Shown piece by piece: positions 7,871 through 15,677 of a stretch of 15,973 bases of DNA. The stretch lies in assembly GCA_964368445.1 (NCBI GenBank), contig CAYJAY010000042.1, positions 1-15,973 of the forward strand. Reading direction: 5' to 3'. Numbering within the stretch: the stretch's first letter is position 1; the number at the start of each line of letters is the position of its first letter. The DNA comes from CAYJAY01 sp964368445. GTDB taxonomy: Bacteria; Bacillota; Clostridia; Oscillospirales; Ruminococcaceae. Below the pieces are notes generated by a model. It had not been told where the DNA came from, searched no databases, and worked only from the letters and a program-made list of their open reading frames with translations. Both the position numbers and the translations under genes were made by a program.

Positions 7871-7912
7871 TTTTAATCCCCCACAAACAAAAAAGTTTAT
7901 GGGGGATTAAAA
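7871..7912 (-). terminator. Strong stem-loop at the 3' end of the catabolic operon
   Basis: The arms 7871-7888 (TTTTAATCCCCCACAAAC) and 7895-7912 (GTTTATGGGGGATTAAAA) pair over 18 positions with a 6-nt loop. The single non-Watson-Crick position is C-A in plus-strand RNA but G-U in minus-strand RNA, so the fold is unbroken only in the operon transcript. It starts 11 bp after the last stop codon. The distal side lacks a clean U-tract, so it may terminate weakly and mainly protect the mRNA 3' end. Confidence 0.6.
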
Positions 7913-7923
7913 AAATGAAAAAA

Positions 7924-9426
7924 TTAGATAATCTCTAGTTGAAGAATGAAATGGTCATCGGCAAGGCCGCTTTTGAAAGGACTTGTGAACACTGTTGCAT
8001 CTTTGTTGAAACAAACTGTGTCGATATGTTCCGGCAAAAGTTCGGCTTTCTCACCGGTGAAAGGATTTAACCAACTGCCTTTGTAGGTATGTGCATTAAT
8101 CGGGCGGTCGATTTGAATATTTCCATGGTGTGTAGTAATAAACAGATATTTTTCGCTGTCTTTATGTTTAATACAACAGGTGGGAGACCACATAGGGAAC
8201 TCAACAAACGGAATAAAATTCCACCAATCTATAGTTTCAAAATATTCGTACAGCGCTTTAAACATGGCATATCCGGGAGGCACATCGTCGGGGCGAATGA
8301 CGTCCCAACCTGTGAAGGTGTAGTAGTAGCAAATTCCGGCACCGGCAAAAGCCACATGCCAAGCCCTCATGATAAATTCGCGTATGTTCTGAACTTCTGT
8401 GTAGGTTTTGTCTTCGAGAGAATCCCCCGGTTCATACCCAAACTCTGCGTTAAATACAGGGCGATTATCGTTCCAAACCAAGTTGCTGGTGTATTCAAAG
8501 AACCCGGCGTGTTGCTGAATTGTGTGGAAATCGGTGAGAGCACGAGCACGAGGATTATACATCAAGTTTCGGTCATCGTGGAATGTAGACAAACGACGAT
8601 AGGCATCGTTGTCTCTGATAAGCTGCAAACCATCAATTATGTTCTCTTTATCCGAATTAAAATACAACTCTTTTGCATAGATCCAAATTGTGTTGGGATA
8701 CGCTTGATAGCGAGCACAGATCTGTTTTATATACATCTTTTCCTGTTCGCTGTTTCTTTCGGGGTATGCAACGGCTTTGTTGTATACAAAATAGTATAGA
8801 TACACAAAGAGCTTTTTCTCTTGAAGATAAGCGAACATCTCATCAAACTGCGAATAGAAATCTTCGTTAAGTACATCGAAGTTTGGCTGTTCGTTGCTTC
8901 CACCCCAACAATACACGGGTGGTGGCACAAGGCGACCTGCCGTGTCGGGCTTTGTCCATTCACAACTGTGTGCGTAAACGTTGATAACAACACCGTTAAA
9001 TTTATTTGTGCAGATGTTTTCGATAAGGCGTTTTGCACCCTCTTTATCTTTCATCCAGATAGCAAACAACCAGTTGCATTCGTAGGCATTAACAAAATAC
9101 GGCTTGTTGTCATGATAGAACATCGGGCGAGTTTCGGCGGGCACTACCGTTAAGGGAACAAGTGCACCGCTTTGCGCATCAACAGCCTCGATTTTTCCGG
9201 AAACTATTGCACCGCCGTTGTTTTGGTCGACAATTGTATATGTCCACTCGCCCACATAATTCGGAGAGAAGTGAACAGCCCATTTCCCATCACCTTTGCA
9301 GTATGCAGGAATATTAAGCGTTTTTTGTTTGCATGTAAAAACACCGTAAAAGTTCGAATAATAGTCTTTTGCGGAAGATGGTGCATCAAAAGCTATTTCG
9401 GTTACTTCATGAAGTTTTAATTTCAT
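7924..9426 (-). CDS. Cytosolic DUF5060/DUF4038 glycoside-hydrolase-like protein
   Basis: A 500-residue protein. Residues 1-80 look like a DUF5060 beta-sandwich (YGVFTCK..., HFSPNYVGEWTYTI). Residues ~98-400 look like the DUF4038 (apiosidase-like) TIM barrel, starting PMFYHDNKPYFVNAYECNW. The C-terminal ~90 residues resemble the beta domain that usually follows DUF4038 (WLNPFTGE). Candidate catalytic acids are E253 in IWIYAKEL and E328 in FNAEFGYE, at the positions expected in clan-A-like barrels. There is no signal peptide, so it should act in the cytosol on an imported glycoside. It is the last operon gene, 70 bp after dctM with no terminator between, and has an AAGGATGG SD before the ATG at 9426. 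The family call is from recalled motifs, and substrate specificity is unknown. Confidence 0.75.
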   Translation of the reverse strand: MKLKLHEVTEIAFDAPSSAKDYYSNFYGVFTCKQKTLNIPAYCKGDGKWAVHFSPNYVGEWTYTIVDQNNGGAIVSGKIEAVDAQSGALVPLTVVPAETRPMFYHDNKPYFVNAYECNWLFAIWMKDKEGAKRLIENICTNKFNGVVINVYAHSCEWTKPDTAGRLVPPPVYCWGGSNEQPNFDVLNEDFYSQFDEMFAYLQEKKLFVYLYYFVYNKAVAYPERNSEQEKMYIKQICARYQAYPNTIWIYAKELYFNSDKENIIDGLQLIRDNDAYRRLSTFHDDRNLMYNPRARALTDFHTIQQHAGFFEYTSNLVWNDNRPVFNAEFGYEPGDSLEDKTYTEVQNIREFIMRAWHVAFAGAGICYYYTFTGWDVIRPDDVPPGYAMFKALYEYFETIDWWNFIPFVEFPMWSPTCCIKHKDSEKYLFITTHHGNIQIDRPINAHTYKGSWLNPFTGEKAELLPEHIDTVCFNKDATVFTSPFKSGLADDHFILQLEII

Positions 9427-9496
9427 CTTGAACCATCCTTATCTGTTTTTTTGTAAAATTTATAATTTGTGTCTTTTTTCAAAGTGTTTTAAATCG

Positions 9497-10792
9497 TCAG
9501 GTCACGAGGTTCGGAATAAATGTAACGATGCCTGGAATATAGGTTATGAGGAACAAAACCGCTATCATAACTATAATCATGGGCCAAATTTCTTTTATAA
9601 TTGCCCCTATCGACGTCCCCGAAATCCCCGAAGTTATAAAGAGAAGGCTTCCGAAAGGAGGTGTTGACATACCGATCATCATGTTCAAAACGATAACAAC
9701 ACCGAAATGGACAAGATCCACCCCAAGTGCATTAACCAAAGGCACGACTATCGGAACAAAAACAACCATGATAACAATAGTGTCACAGAACATTCCAAGA
9801 ACCAAAAACATCAAGTTAATGATAAGTAACAGAAGTGCGGCATTTGTCGTGAATCCCATAAGCATGTCGCTTAAAAGAGCCGGTATTTTTTCATATGCAA
9901 TGATAAACGAGAAGGAATATGCCGCTCCGAGGGTCAGCGCAATAATTCCTGTGGTGCGTGTGCTTTCAACAATGACTTCCAACAGTTGTTTCCACGAAAG
10001 AGTGCGATATACAAAAACACCGATGATAATTGCCCAAACGCAAGCAAGCGCTCCCGCTTCGGTGGGGCTGACTATTCCTGTGTAAATGCTCACCAAGATG
10101 ATAGCCGGGGTCAAAAGTGCAGGAATACACGCAATGGTAAGTTTAATCCATTCAAGAATAGTAATGCTTAGTTTTTCTGAAGGATAACCCCTTTTGTGCG
10201 AAATATACACGACATAAACCATGAGGAACAGCGCAAGAAGAATTCCGGGAATCATTCCCCCAAGGAACAAAGCCCCAACACTTGCACCGGAACATGTGGC
10301 ATATAGCACCATCGGAATAGACGGAGGGAAGATAGGACCAATCGTAGACGAAGCAGCAGTTATTGCACACGAGAACCCGTCGTCATACCCACGACGGCGC
10401 ATGGCTTCTATCTCCATCTTACCAAGACCTGCGGCATCTGCGGTTGCGGCTCCTGTCATTCCCGAGAAAATCAATGAAGCAAAGATGTTAACATGTGCAA
10501 GGCCACCTTTGGACCAGCCGACAACAGAACCACACCATTTAAAAATACGGTCGGTCACCTGGCATTTATTCATAATATTTGCCGCAAAGACAAACATAGG
10601 AATTGCAATCATAACATAACTTGCAAATATCTGCGAGTTAAACTGTGCGGCTATGACATCTATCGTAGCTGCACGGTCGGTGTTAAGCATGAAGTAGAAT
10701 GTGGATGCGGCCATCATGCTCAAACCTATCGGCATCTTGATGATAAAACCGATTATAAAAACAGCAAAAAACACCATTAAAGGGATATTCAT
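9497..10792 (-). CDS. dctM: TRAP transporter large permease
   Basis: A 431-residue inner-membrane protein with about 11-12 helices, the usual size for DctM. It has the family hallmarks FSGMTGAATADAAGLG and STIGPIFPPSIPMVLYA in the first half, with the inverted-repeat counterpart IGMSTPPFGSLLF in the second half. It forms the ion-coupled translocation unit of a tripartite ATP-independent periplasmic transporter. Its ATG overlaps the dctQ stop (ATGA), so the two are translationally coupled. An AAGGATGG-type SD lies in the end of dctQ. The substrate is set by the DctP two genes upstream. Confidence in the family is very high. Confidence 0.97.
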   Translation of the reverse strand: MNIPLMVFFAVFIIGFIIKMPIGLSMMAASTFYFMLNTDRAATIDVIAAQFNSQIFASYVMIAIPMFVFAANIMNKCQVTDRIFKWCGSVVGWSKGGLAHVNIFASLIFSGMTGAATADAAGLGKMEIEAMRRRGYDDGFSCAITAASSTIGPIFPPSIPMVLYATCSGASVGALFLGGMIPGILLALFLMVYVVYISHKRGYPSEKLSITILEWIKLTIACIPALLTPAIILVSIYTGIVSPTEAGALACVWAIIIGVFVYRTLSWKQLLEVIVESTRTTGIIALTLGAAYSFSFIIAYEKIPALLSDMLMGFTTNAALLLLIINLMFLVLGMFCDTIVIMVVFVPIVVPLVNALGVDLVHFGVVIVLNMMIGMSTPPFGSLLFITSGISGTSIGAIIKEIWPMIIVMIAVLFLITYIPGIVTFIPNLVT

Positions 10793-11292
10793 TTTACGGC
10801 TCCATCCTTTCTGAAGATAGTTTTTGCTTTGTGAACATTAAGCACTATTTTTTTGAAATGCTTAATCCAAAAAGAAAGCATAAGATAAAGAAACGGCATG
10901 AAAATCACACCAACCGACATCTTAAGTGTCGGTGCTTGAACCCCTAAAGAATAGATAATATAATCTACCGTGGCTGGGAACATTATGGATAGGGTTACGA
11001 CGACCAAAGAAGATGACAAAATGTCACAGATAACTTTCCCTTTTTCTCCTCGTCCATCATAGAACGAAGTGAATCTGATGTTTTCTTCCGTTTGTTCGGC
11101 AAAACATGTCGCAAAGATCAATATCCACAAGAACGCCGCCAAAATTGCTTCTTGTATCCAGGTGATTGGGCTGAAAAAATAACGCATTACAACTTGGTAT
11201 ACAAACAACAAAAACATTATAATGAAGAAGATAACGGCAAGAATTCGTTCTGCCGCTTCTAAAACACCAAAAACTTTTTTAATTGTTTTCAT
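10789..11292 (-). CDS. dctQ: TRAP transporter small permease
   Basis: A 167-residue protein with four hydrophobic helices (about 15-35, 48-64, 88-108, 125-148), as expected for DctQ. It shows the family feature VVMRYFFSPITWIQEAILAAFLW, cut here to the key part RYFFSPITW-QE. It stabilises DctM in the membrane. The ATG at 11292 has a GGAGA SD. It is separated from dctP by a 119-bp gap holding a strong hairpin and overlaps dctM by four bases. Confidence 0.95.
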   Translation of the reverse strand: MKTIKKVFGVLEAAERILAVIFFIIMFLLFVYQVVMRYFFSPITWIQEAILAAFLWILIFATCFAEQTEENIRFTSFYDGRGEKGKVICDILSSSLVVVTLSIMFPATVDYIIYSLGVQAPTLKMSVGVIFMPFLYLMLSFWIKHFKKIVLNVHKAKTIFRKDGAVK

Positions 11293-11363
11293 TAATAATC
11301 TCCTTTGAATGCAGCTGTGGCAGTTCGATTTTTTGCCAGAGATGTTGTGTTCTTTTAATGTTT

Positions 11364-11390
11364 CCCCTCCCTTGAATTGTAAGAGAGGGG
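11364..11390 (-). terminator. RNA hairpin between dctP and dctQ (processing/attenuation)
   Basis: CCCCTCCCTT (11364-11373) and AAGAGAGGGG (11381-11390) pair over a 7-nt loop. In minus-strand RNA all ten positions pair, one as G-U; in plus-strand RNA that position is a C-A mismatch. It lies about 20 bp after the dctP stop, and no U-tract follows in the direction of transcription. It therefore probably blocks 3' exonucleases or partly attenuates transcription, giving more DctP than permease. Confidence 0.6.
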
Positions 11391-11411
11391 ATTTTTTTAA
11401 ACTTCTATAGT

Positions 11412-12470
11412 TTATGTGTAAGAACGGAGCTCTTCATAAAGATCCCAATCCCATGTAGAAGTCAACTCAGCTGCCTTGTCCGATTGATAGTATGCCGCGG
11501 CGTAGTCTATCCACGGTTGTTTTTCGGGATAGATGATTTCGATGCCTTGAGCTTCAAAATCGGCTACCAAATCTTGCTCAGCTTGGATAGCTGTTTCTGT
11601 GATGTATGCGTGTGCTTCATCGGCAGCTTGTTGAAGCCAACCTTGTTGTTCTTCCGTGAGCGATTGCCAACGGTCTTCGTTGATAGCGATGTGCATGAAA
11701 TAAACAAAGTGGTCGGTCATGATTGTTGTTGCGGTGAGTTCGTCAAAGCTGTTGGCTTTTGTTGTTGCAAGACCGTTATCTTGTCCGTCAACCATTCCTG
11801 TTTGAAGAGCCATGTATGTTTCGCTGAGGTTAACCGGTGTCGGTGTTGCTCCGATAGCTTCTCCAAGCGCTGTCCAAGCAGCGCCCGAGGGCATGCGAAG
11901 AAGAACATCGTTCATGTCTTCCGGTCCGTTAATTGTAGAAGCATCAACTTTGTCGGTGAGGTTAACTTGGCGAGTTTGATAGAAAGCTGAACCCAACATT
12001 CTCATTCCCACTTTTTCAGCAACGTCATCGAAAATTTGTGCGCCAAGTTCGCTTTCATAGACCGCTTCACCATGTTCGATATCGTCGAAGATATATGCCG
12101 CTCTGAACATCGAATATTCGGGTGCATCGTCAAAATCTTCAAGTGTTCCGGGAATAAAGTCAACGCTTCCGTTAAGGAAAGCCGCAGTGTTTTCAGATTG
12201 GTTGTAAAGCGAGCTATTTCCGAAATAGGAAACTGTCAATTGTCCGCCCGAGATTTCGCCAACCAATTCGCAGAACAAAGCTTCTCCGAGAGCAAACGGG
12301 TCGGTCGGTGCAAGGGGTGAGCTGTAGATAAGTTCCACAGGTTCTGCTGTCGGGGTTTCGGAAGCATCTGTTCCCTCGTCAGAAGGTTCGGTTGTTGCAG
12401 GTGCAGCACAACCTACAAGAATTGTACAAAGCATTGCAAATGTTAGAGCTAAAGCCAGAAATTTTTTCAT
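11412..12470 (-). CDS. dctP: TRAP transporter substrate-binding lipoprotein
   Basis: A 352-residue protein with a lipoprotein signal: KKF, hydrophobic core, lipobox LVGC with C21. An acidic Ser/Thr/Pro-rich linker (22-44) precedes the mature DctP fold, so it is tethered to the outer face of the membrane. The mature domain has ELIYSSPLAPTDPF at the first strand, the ligand-positioning arginines R167 (YQTRQVN) and R192 (LLRMPSG, the conserved carboxylate-binding Arg), then PTPVNLSETYMALQTGMVDGQDN, a clear DctP signature. A carboxylate ligand is therefore likely, but its identity cannot be read. The AAGGAG SD at 7-nt spacing is among the best in the operon. It follows the lyase gene by 53 bp and is set apart from dctQ by a hairpin. 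Confidence 0.95.
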   Translation of the reverse strand: MKKFLALALTFAMLCTILVGCAAPATTEPSDEGTDASETPTAEPVELIYSSPLAPTDPFALGEALFCELVGEISGGQLTVSYFGNSSLYNQSENTAAFLNGSVDFIPGTLEDFDDAPEYSMFRAAYIFDDIEHGEAVYESELGAQIFDDVAEKVGMRMLGSAFYQTRQVNLTDKVDASTINGPEDMNDVLLRMPSGAAWTALGEAIGATPTPVNLSETYMALQTGMVDGQDNGLATTKANSFDELTATTIMTDHFVYFMHIAINEDRWQSLTEEQQGWLQQAADEAHAYITETAIQAEQDLVADFEAQGIEIIYPEKQPWIDYAAAYYQSDKAAELTSTWDWDLYEELRSYT

Positions 12471-12501
12471 AATCTTTCTCCTTATGATTGTTTATATAGC
12501 C

Positions 12502-12519
12502 AAACGGAATTTTCCGTTT
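12502..12519 (-). other. Short hairpin between the lyase gene and dctP
   Basis: AAACGGAATTTTCCGTTT (plus strand) is an imperfect-centre palindrome that gives a 7-bp stem with a 4-nt loop in RNA. It sits five bases after the lyase stop codon. There is no U-tract, so it is a possible mRNA segment boundary rather than a terminator. Confidence 0.35.
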
Positions 12520-12523
12520 AAAC

Positions 12524-13432
12524 TCATTGATAGCAACGGTCGCCTGTTATTCTTATGTGATGACCGCTGAAGTTTCCGTCAATTTTTTTTGCGGAAAACT
12601 TCGCAATTTCTAAAAGTTTTTCAAAATCTATTCCGGTTTTGTAACCCATACCATTAAGCATATAGACAAAATCTTCGGTAGATGTGTTGCCCGAAGCACC
12701 TGGGAAAAACGGACAACCTCCAAGACCACAAACAGAAACTTCAACCTTTTCGATGCCGCAGTTTAAAGCTGTGAGTGAGTTTAGCATTCCCATGTTTCTC
12801 GTGTCGTGGATGTGCACCCGAAAATCTGCATCTTGAAATCTATCCAAAATCAACCGCAAACGATTTTCTATTAAATCGGGGGTTGCAATTCCGTTGCTGT
12901 CGCAAAGGTTAAAACTTTTTAAACCTATTTCAATTCCTTTGTCGATATGTTTTAAAATATGGTCGTTTGAAAGAGGTCCTTCAAAAGCACAACCAAACGC
13001 CATTGCAACATCCCACGTGAAAGATATGTCTGGATAATTTTTTATGATATCCTTTAGTTCAGCAACAGAACTGTCCACCGTTTTCTTAACGTTTGACATG
13101 TTGTGGCTTTCGCTTGCAGAAGTTACAAAAGAAAGATGTTTAATCCCACATTCCGCACCGATTTCAACCCCTTTTCGATTGGCCGCCAAAGCATATATCA
13201 AAACATCGGTGTCTTTATATTTTTCGACACATGTCGTCACCACCTGTTTTGCATCGGAAAGTTGGGGAACAGCTTTTGGGTTCATGAAAGAACTGCATTG
13301 AATGTTTTTTATGCCCGAAGAGATTAATCCGTCAATTATCGTAAGCTTTGTATCAGTGGGGATAAACTCCGATACATTTTGAAAACCATCTCGAGGACCC
13401 ACTTCAAAGATCTGAACTTGTTTTTTCACCAT
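12524..13432 (-). CDS. HMG-CoA-lyase-like enzyme (DRE-TIM metallolyase)
   Basis: A 302-residue protein of normal HMGL length. It has FEVGPRDGFQN with R14 and D15 (general base region and metal ligand), SSFMNPKAVPQL, CAFEGPL, the metal site HIHD with H207 and H209, and CGLGGCPFFPGASGN with the mobile-loop catalytic C240 and N249. All key residues of 3-hydroxy-3-methylglutaryl-CoA lyases are present, so Mg/Mn-dependent retro-Claisen or retro-aldol cleavage is likely. Two segments differ from the HMGL forms I know: CDSNGIATP instead of GDTIGVGTP, and HDTRNMGML instead of HDTYGQAL or HDTRGTAL, so the substrate may not be HMG-CoA. I place the start at the ATG of 13432, two bases after the dehydrogenase stop; the longer open frame inside that gene is not used. 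Confidence 0.85.
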   Translation of the reverse strand: MVKKQVQIFEVGPRDGFQNVSEFIPTDTKLTIIDGLISSGIKNIQCSSFMNPKAVPQLSDAKQVVTTCVEKYKDTDVLIYALAANRKGVEIGAECGIKHLSFVTSASESHNMSNVKKTVDSSVAELKDIIKNYPDISFTWDVAMAFGCAFEGPLSNDHILKHIDKGIEIGLKSFNLCDSNGIATPDLIENRLRLILDRFQDADFRVHIHDTRNMGMLNSLTALNCGIEKVEVSVCGLGGCPFFPGASGNTSTEDFVYMLNGMGYKTGIDFEKLLEIAKFSAKKIDGNFSGHHIRITGDRCYQ

Positions 13433-13434
13433 CA

Positions 13435-14841
13435 CTACAGCACCACATTGTCTAGCAGGTCTTGGTATATCTCGGAATCTGGTGCCGGCTTTCGGTTGAT
13501 TGGGTACGACAACCATGTGTTATTGAAATAGTGTTTTTGACAAATGTTTTCCGAAACAATGTTTCCGCCCCATGTTCCACAACCGAGCGAAAACGTGTTC
13601 GCAAGGCCGTTGTGCCATGCGCCCGAGTTAGACATGCTGTGTGGTTGGCGCACCATAACTTTTGTTGTGTATGTATTAAGCGCAAGTTGCATTATATGCT
13701 CTTCATTAGTGCTGTGTATTCCACAGGAGTGCCCAAGCCCCGAACCTCGTTGTATTCCGTTGACAAGTTCAATAGCTTCGCTGAACTCATCATAGCGATA
13801 GACGGCCAAAACCACCGAGATTTTTTCCCTTGAAAAGTTATGTTGTTCGCCATATTCGGTTTGTTCAACCATTATAAATCTATCATTTTCGCCAATTTGA
13901 AAACCAGCAAGTTGTGCAATATGTTGGGCAGGTTTTGCCACTATCTCACGAGAGATATGTTTTCCGTCCGGCCACATCGATTTTTCAAGTGCTTTTTTTT
14001 GGTCTTGGTCTACAAGATAACCGCCGTATTGTTTTAATAGAGACAATAATTCGTCATACATCCTACCTTTTATAACTAGAGAATTTTCGGCAGAACATCC
14101 CGAAGCCCAGTCGTTTGTTTTGCTTATAGCTATCTTTTCGGCAACATCTTGCAAATTTGCAGTTTCGTCAACAACAATAACTGCGTTTCCCGCACCGACA
14201 CCATATGACGGTTTACCTGAACTGTATGCAGAACGCACCATGTCTCCACTGCCTGTTGCCATTGTCAAATCGCTCTGCTTCATCAGTTCGTTTGCAAGAG
14301 GTATGTTCGCACGTTCAAGACAGATAAAAAGGTCTGCCGGGGCTCCATTTTTTTCAAGAACGTTTCTCATGATTTCTACAACGTAGCTTGTGGTTTTTAT
14401 CGTCGCTGGGTGTGGGCTGAAAACCACAGCATTTCTAGCACGCAATCCCAAAACTCCTTTAAAAACCGGCGTTCCCTCGGGGTTGGTGCTTGGAATTAAT
14501 GCGGCAATTACGCCTATTGGCTTTGCAATTCGCACAATTCCTTTTTCGGGCAGCTTCTCGATGACACCAACGGTTTTTTGTTGCAATGCTTCGTATAAAA
14601 TAGCGGGCATCTTTGCGGTTAGCTTGCTCATCTTGCTGTCCACACGACCCATGTTGGATTCTTTGAGTGCCATTTCGGCGATAACTCGTGCCGTTTCCGG
14701 GCGAGAAAGAGTGTATACAATCGCAGCGGCAAGTTCATCTACTTTACGTTGTGAAAAGCTTTCGGCTATTTTCTGGGCATTTCGAGCACGTTTTAGCACA
14801 TTTGAAATCTCTTGCTGTGGTGTCAATATAGTTTCTGTCAT
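13435..14841 (-). CDS. CoA-acylating aldehyde dehydrogenase, SauS/EutE type
   Basis: 468 residues from the ATG at 14841. It has AKPIGVIAALIPSTNPEGTP, the nucleotide-binding TGSGDMVRSAYSSGKPSYGVGAGN, the catalytic cysteine C249 in ASGCSAENS, and the AdhE/SauS-like GCGTWGGNIVSENI near the C-terminus. These indicate the acylating branch (aldehyde + CoA + NAD(P)+ to acyl-CoA), not the hydrolytic one. The N-terminal part (helical, then RVDSKMSK..., VGVIEKLPEKGIVRIAKP) resembles sulfoacetaldehyde dehydrogenase SauS. Sulfoacetaldehyde, acetaldehyde or another short aldehyde could be the substrate. The ATG has a GGGGGA SD at 6-nt spacing; a TTG one codon earlier is ignored. The stop and the lyase start are two bases apart (TAG-TG-ATG), so the two proteins are probably made in equal amounts. 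Confidence 0.88.
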   Translation of the reverse strand: MTETILTPQQEISNVLKRARNAQKIAESFSQRKVDELAAAIVYTLSRPETARVIAEMALKESNMGRVDSKMSKLTAKMPAILYEALQQKTVGVIEKLPEKGIVRIAKPIGVIAALIPSTNPEGTPVFKGVLGLRARNAVVFSPHPATIKTTSYVVEIMRNVLEKNGAPADLFICLERANIPLANELMKQSDLTMATGSGDMVRSAYSSGKPSYGVGAGNAVIVVDETANLQDVAEKIAISKTNDWASGCSAENSLVIKGRMYDELLSLLKQYGGYLVDQDQKKALEKSMWPDGKHISREIVAKPAQHIAQLAGFQIGENDRFIMVEQTEYGEQHNFSREKISVVLAVYRYDEFSEAIELVNGIQRGSGLGHSCGIHSTNEEHIMQLALNTYTTKVMVRQPHSMSNSGAWHNGLANTFSLGCGTWGGNIVSENICQKHYFNNTWLSYPINRKPAPDSEIYQDLLDNVVL

Positions 14842-14917
14842 CAAAAATCCCCCATATAGTTAAATTTAGTCACATGCAAAACACATGGAGTGAAAAAGTG
14901 CGTTTTACACTTGTCTG

Positions 14918-15580
14918 TTAATTAATTGAAATATCAGAATATAAAGCATTCCTTGTGTTTATACGGTGCTCCCTCGCAAGCTCGGAAGCTGTTTGTTTAT
15001 CTTTTCTTATCAAGGCATCAAGTTGTTTGCGATGATGCAGGTTTGATACTTCTCGAAATCCTTTGTTGCTTTCGGCTCGATACCAACTCGCAAGACCAAG
15101 TTTCGCCAAGAGTTGGTTGCGGTGTTGATTTATAAAAGAATTTCCTGAAAGAACAACGATTCCACTATGATATTGTTCATCGGCATCAAGCCACTCTCTT
15201 GCTTGCGAACTTGACATTAAATTCTCCATCTTTTCAACAGTATCTTCAAGGTGTTTAATGTCATTTAATGTTATTTTTCCAAGCAACATCTTTTCTACGC
15301 ATATGTACATCGCCATACTTTCAAGAGCTGCGGCTTCTTCATAGCACATTATGACCTCTTCACGTGAAATTGCTTGAACGAAAGCCCCACGATTGTGCAC
15401 AAAATCCACCAACCCATCTCTTTCCAAACGACGTATCGCTTCCCTGATTGGGGTTCGACTCACGCCACAACGTTCGGCAAGGGCGGTTTCAACCAACTGT
15501 TGCCTTGGAAGAAGTTCGCGTTCTGCAATCATATGCTTAATAGTTTTATATGCTTTTTCTGAATTGGATAAATTCTGCAT
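14918..15580 (-). CDS. GntR-family transcriptional regulator with FCD domain
   Basis: 220 residues from the ATG at 15580. An N-terminal winged helix-turn-helix (about 8-70) contains LAERCGVSRTPIREAIRRLERDGLV, shown here as the hallmark SRTPIREAIRRLE. A C-terminal all-helical FCD ligand domain (78-205) has the metal/ligand residues D134-xxx-H138 (DEQYH), H182/H183 and H205, as in FadR/VanR-type regulators that sense small carboxylates. It is predicted to be an autoregulated, substrate-inducible repressor of the operon it heads. I prefer 15580 because GGGGAG lies 12 nt upstream; the ATG at 15607 has no SD and would add nine residues. A palindrome of the right type lies at the promoter. Confidence 0.93.
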   Translation of the reverse strand: MQNLSNSEKAYKTIKHMIAERELLPRQQLVETALAERCGVSRTPIREAIRRLERDGLVDFVHNRGAFVQAISREEVIMCYEEAAALESMAMYICVEKMLLGKITLNDIKHLEDTVEKMENLMSSSQAREWLDADEQYHSGIVVLSGNSFINQHRNQLLAKLGLASWYRAESNKGFREVSNLHHRKQLDALIRKDKQTASELAREHRINTRNALYSDISIN

Positions 15581-15677
15581 TTTTTCTTTGCTCTCCCCAC
15601 TTTTCATTAATATAATAAAAATATCATATTAATCAAATAGCGGTCAACTATAATACGATTGGTAAATCATAGGATAT

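Noticed and set aside
8089..8799. 236-codon plus-strand frame opposite the DUF4038 gene
   Set aside because: Its Cys/Val/Ile-rich composition is typical of an antisense shadow, it has no SD, and the minus strand shows coherent domain motifs.
9546..10085. 179-codon plus-strand frame opposite dctM
   Set aside because: It is antisense to the DctM signature region and its Lys/Thr/Pro-rich composition reflects the complement of hydrophobic codons.
13433..13516. Longer lyase reading frame starting inside the dehydrogenase gene
   Set aside because: The first 28 codons overlap conserved dehydrogenase sequence in another frame. The ATG at 13432 begins right at the family's first beta strand.
15642..15647. 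TTGACC as -35 of the operon
   Set aside because: No acceptable -10 lies 16-18 nt downstream, and the TTGAAT-17-TATAAT promoter further upstream is much better.
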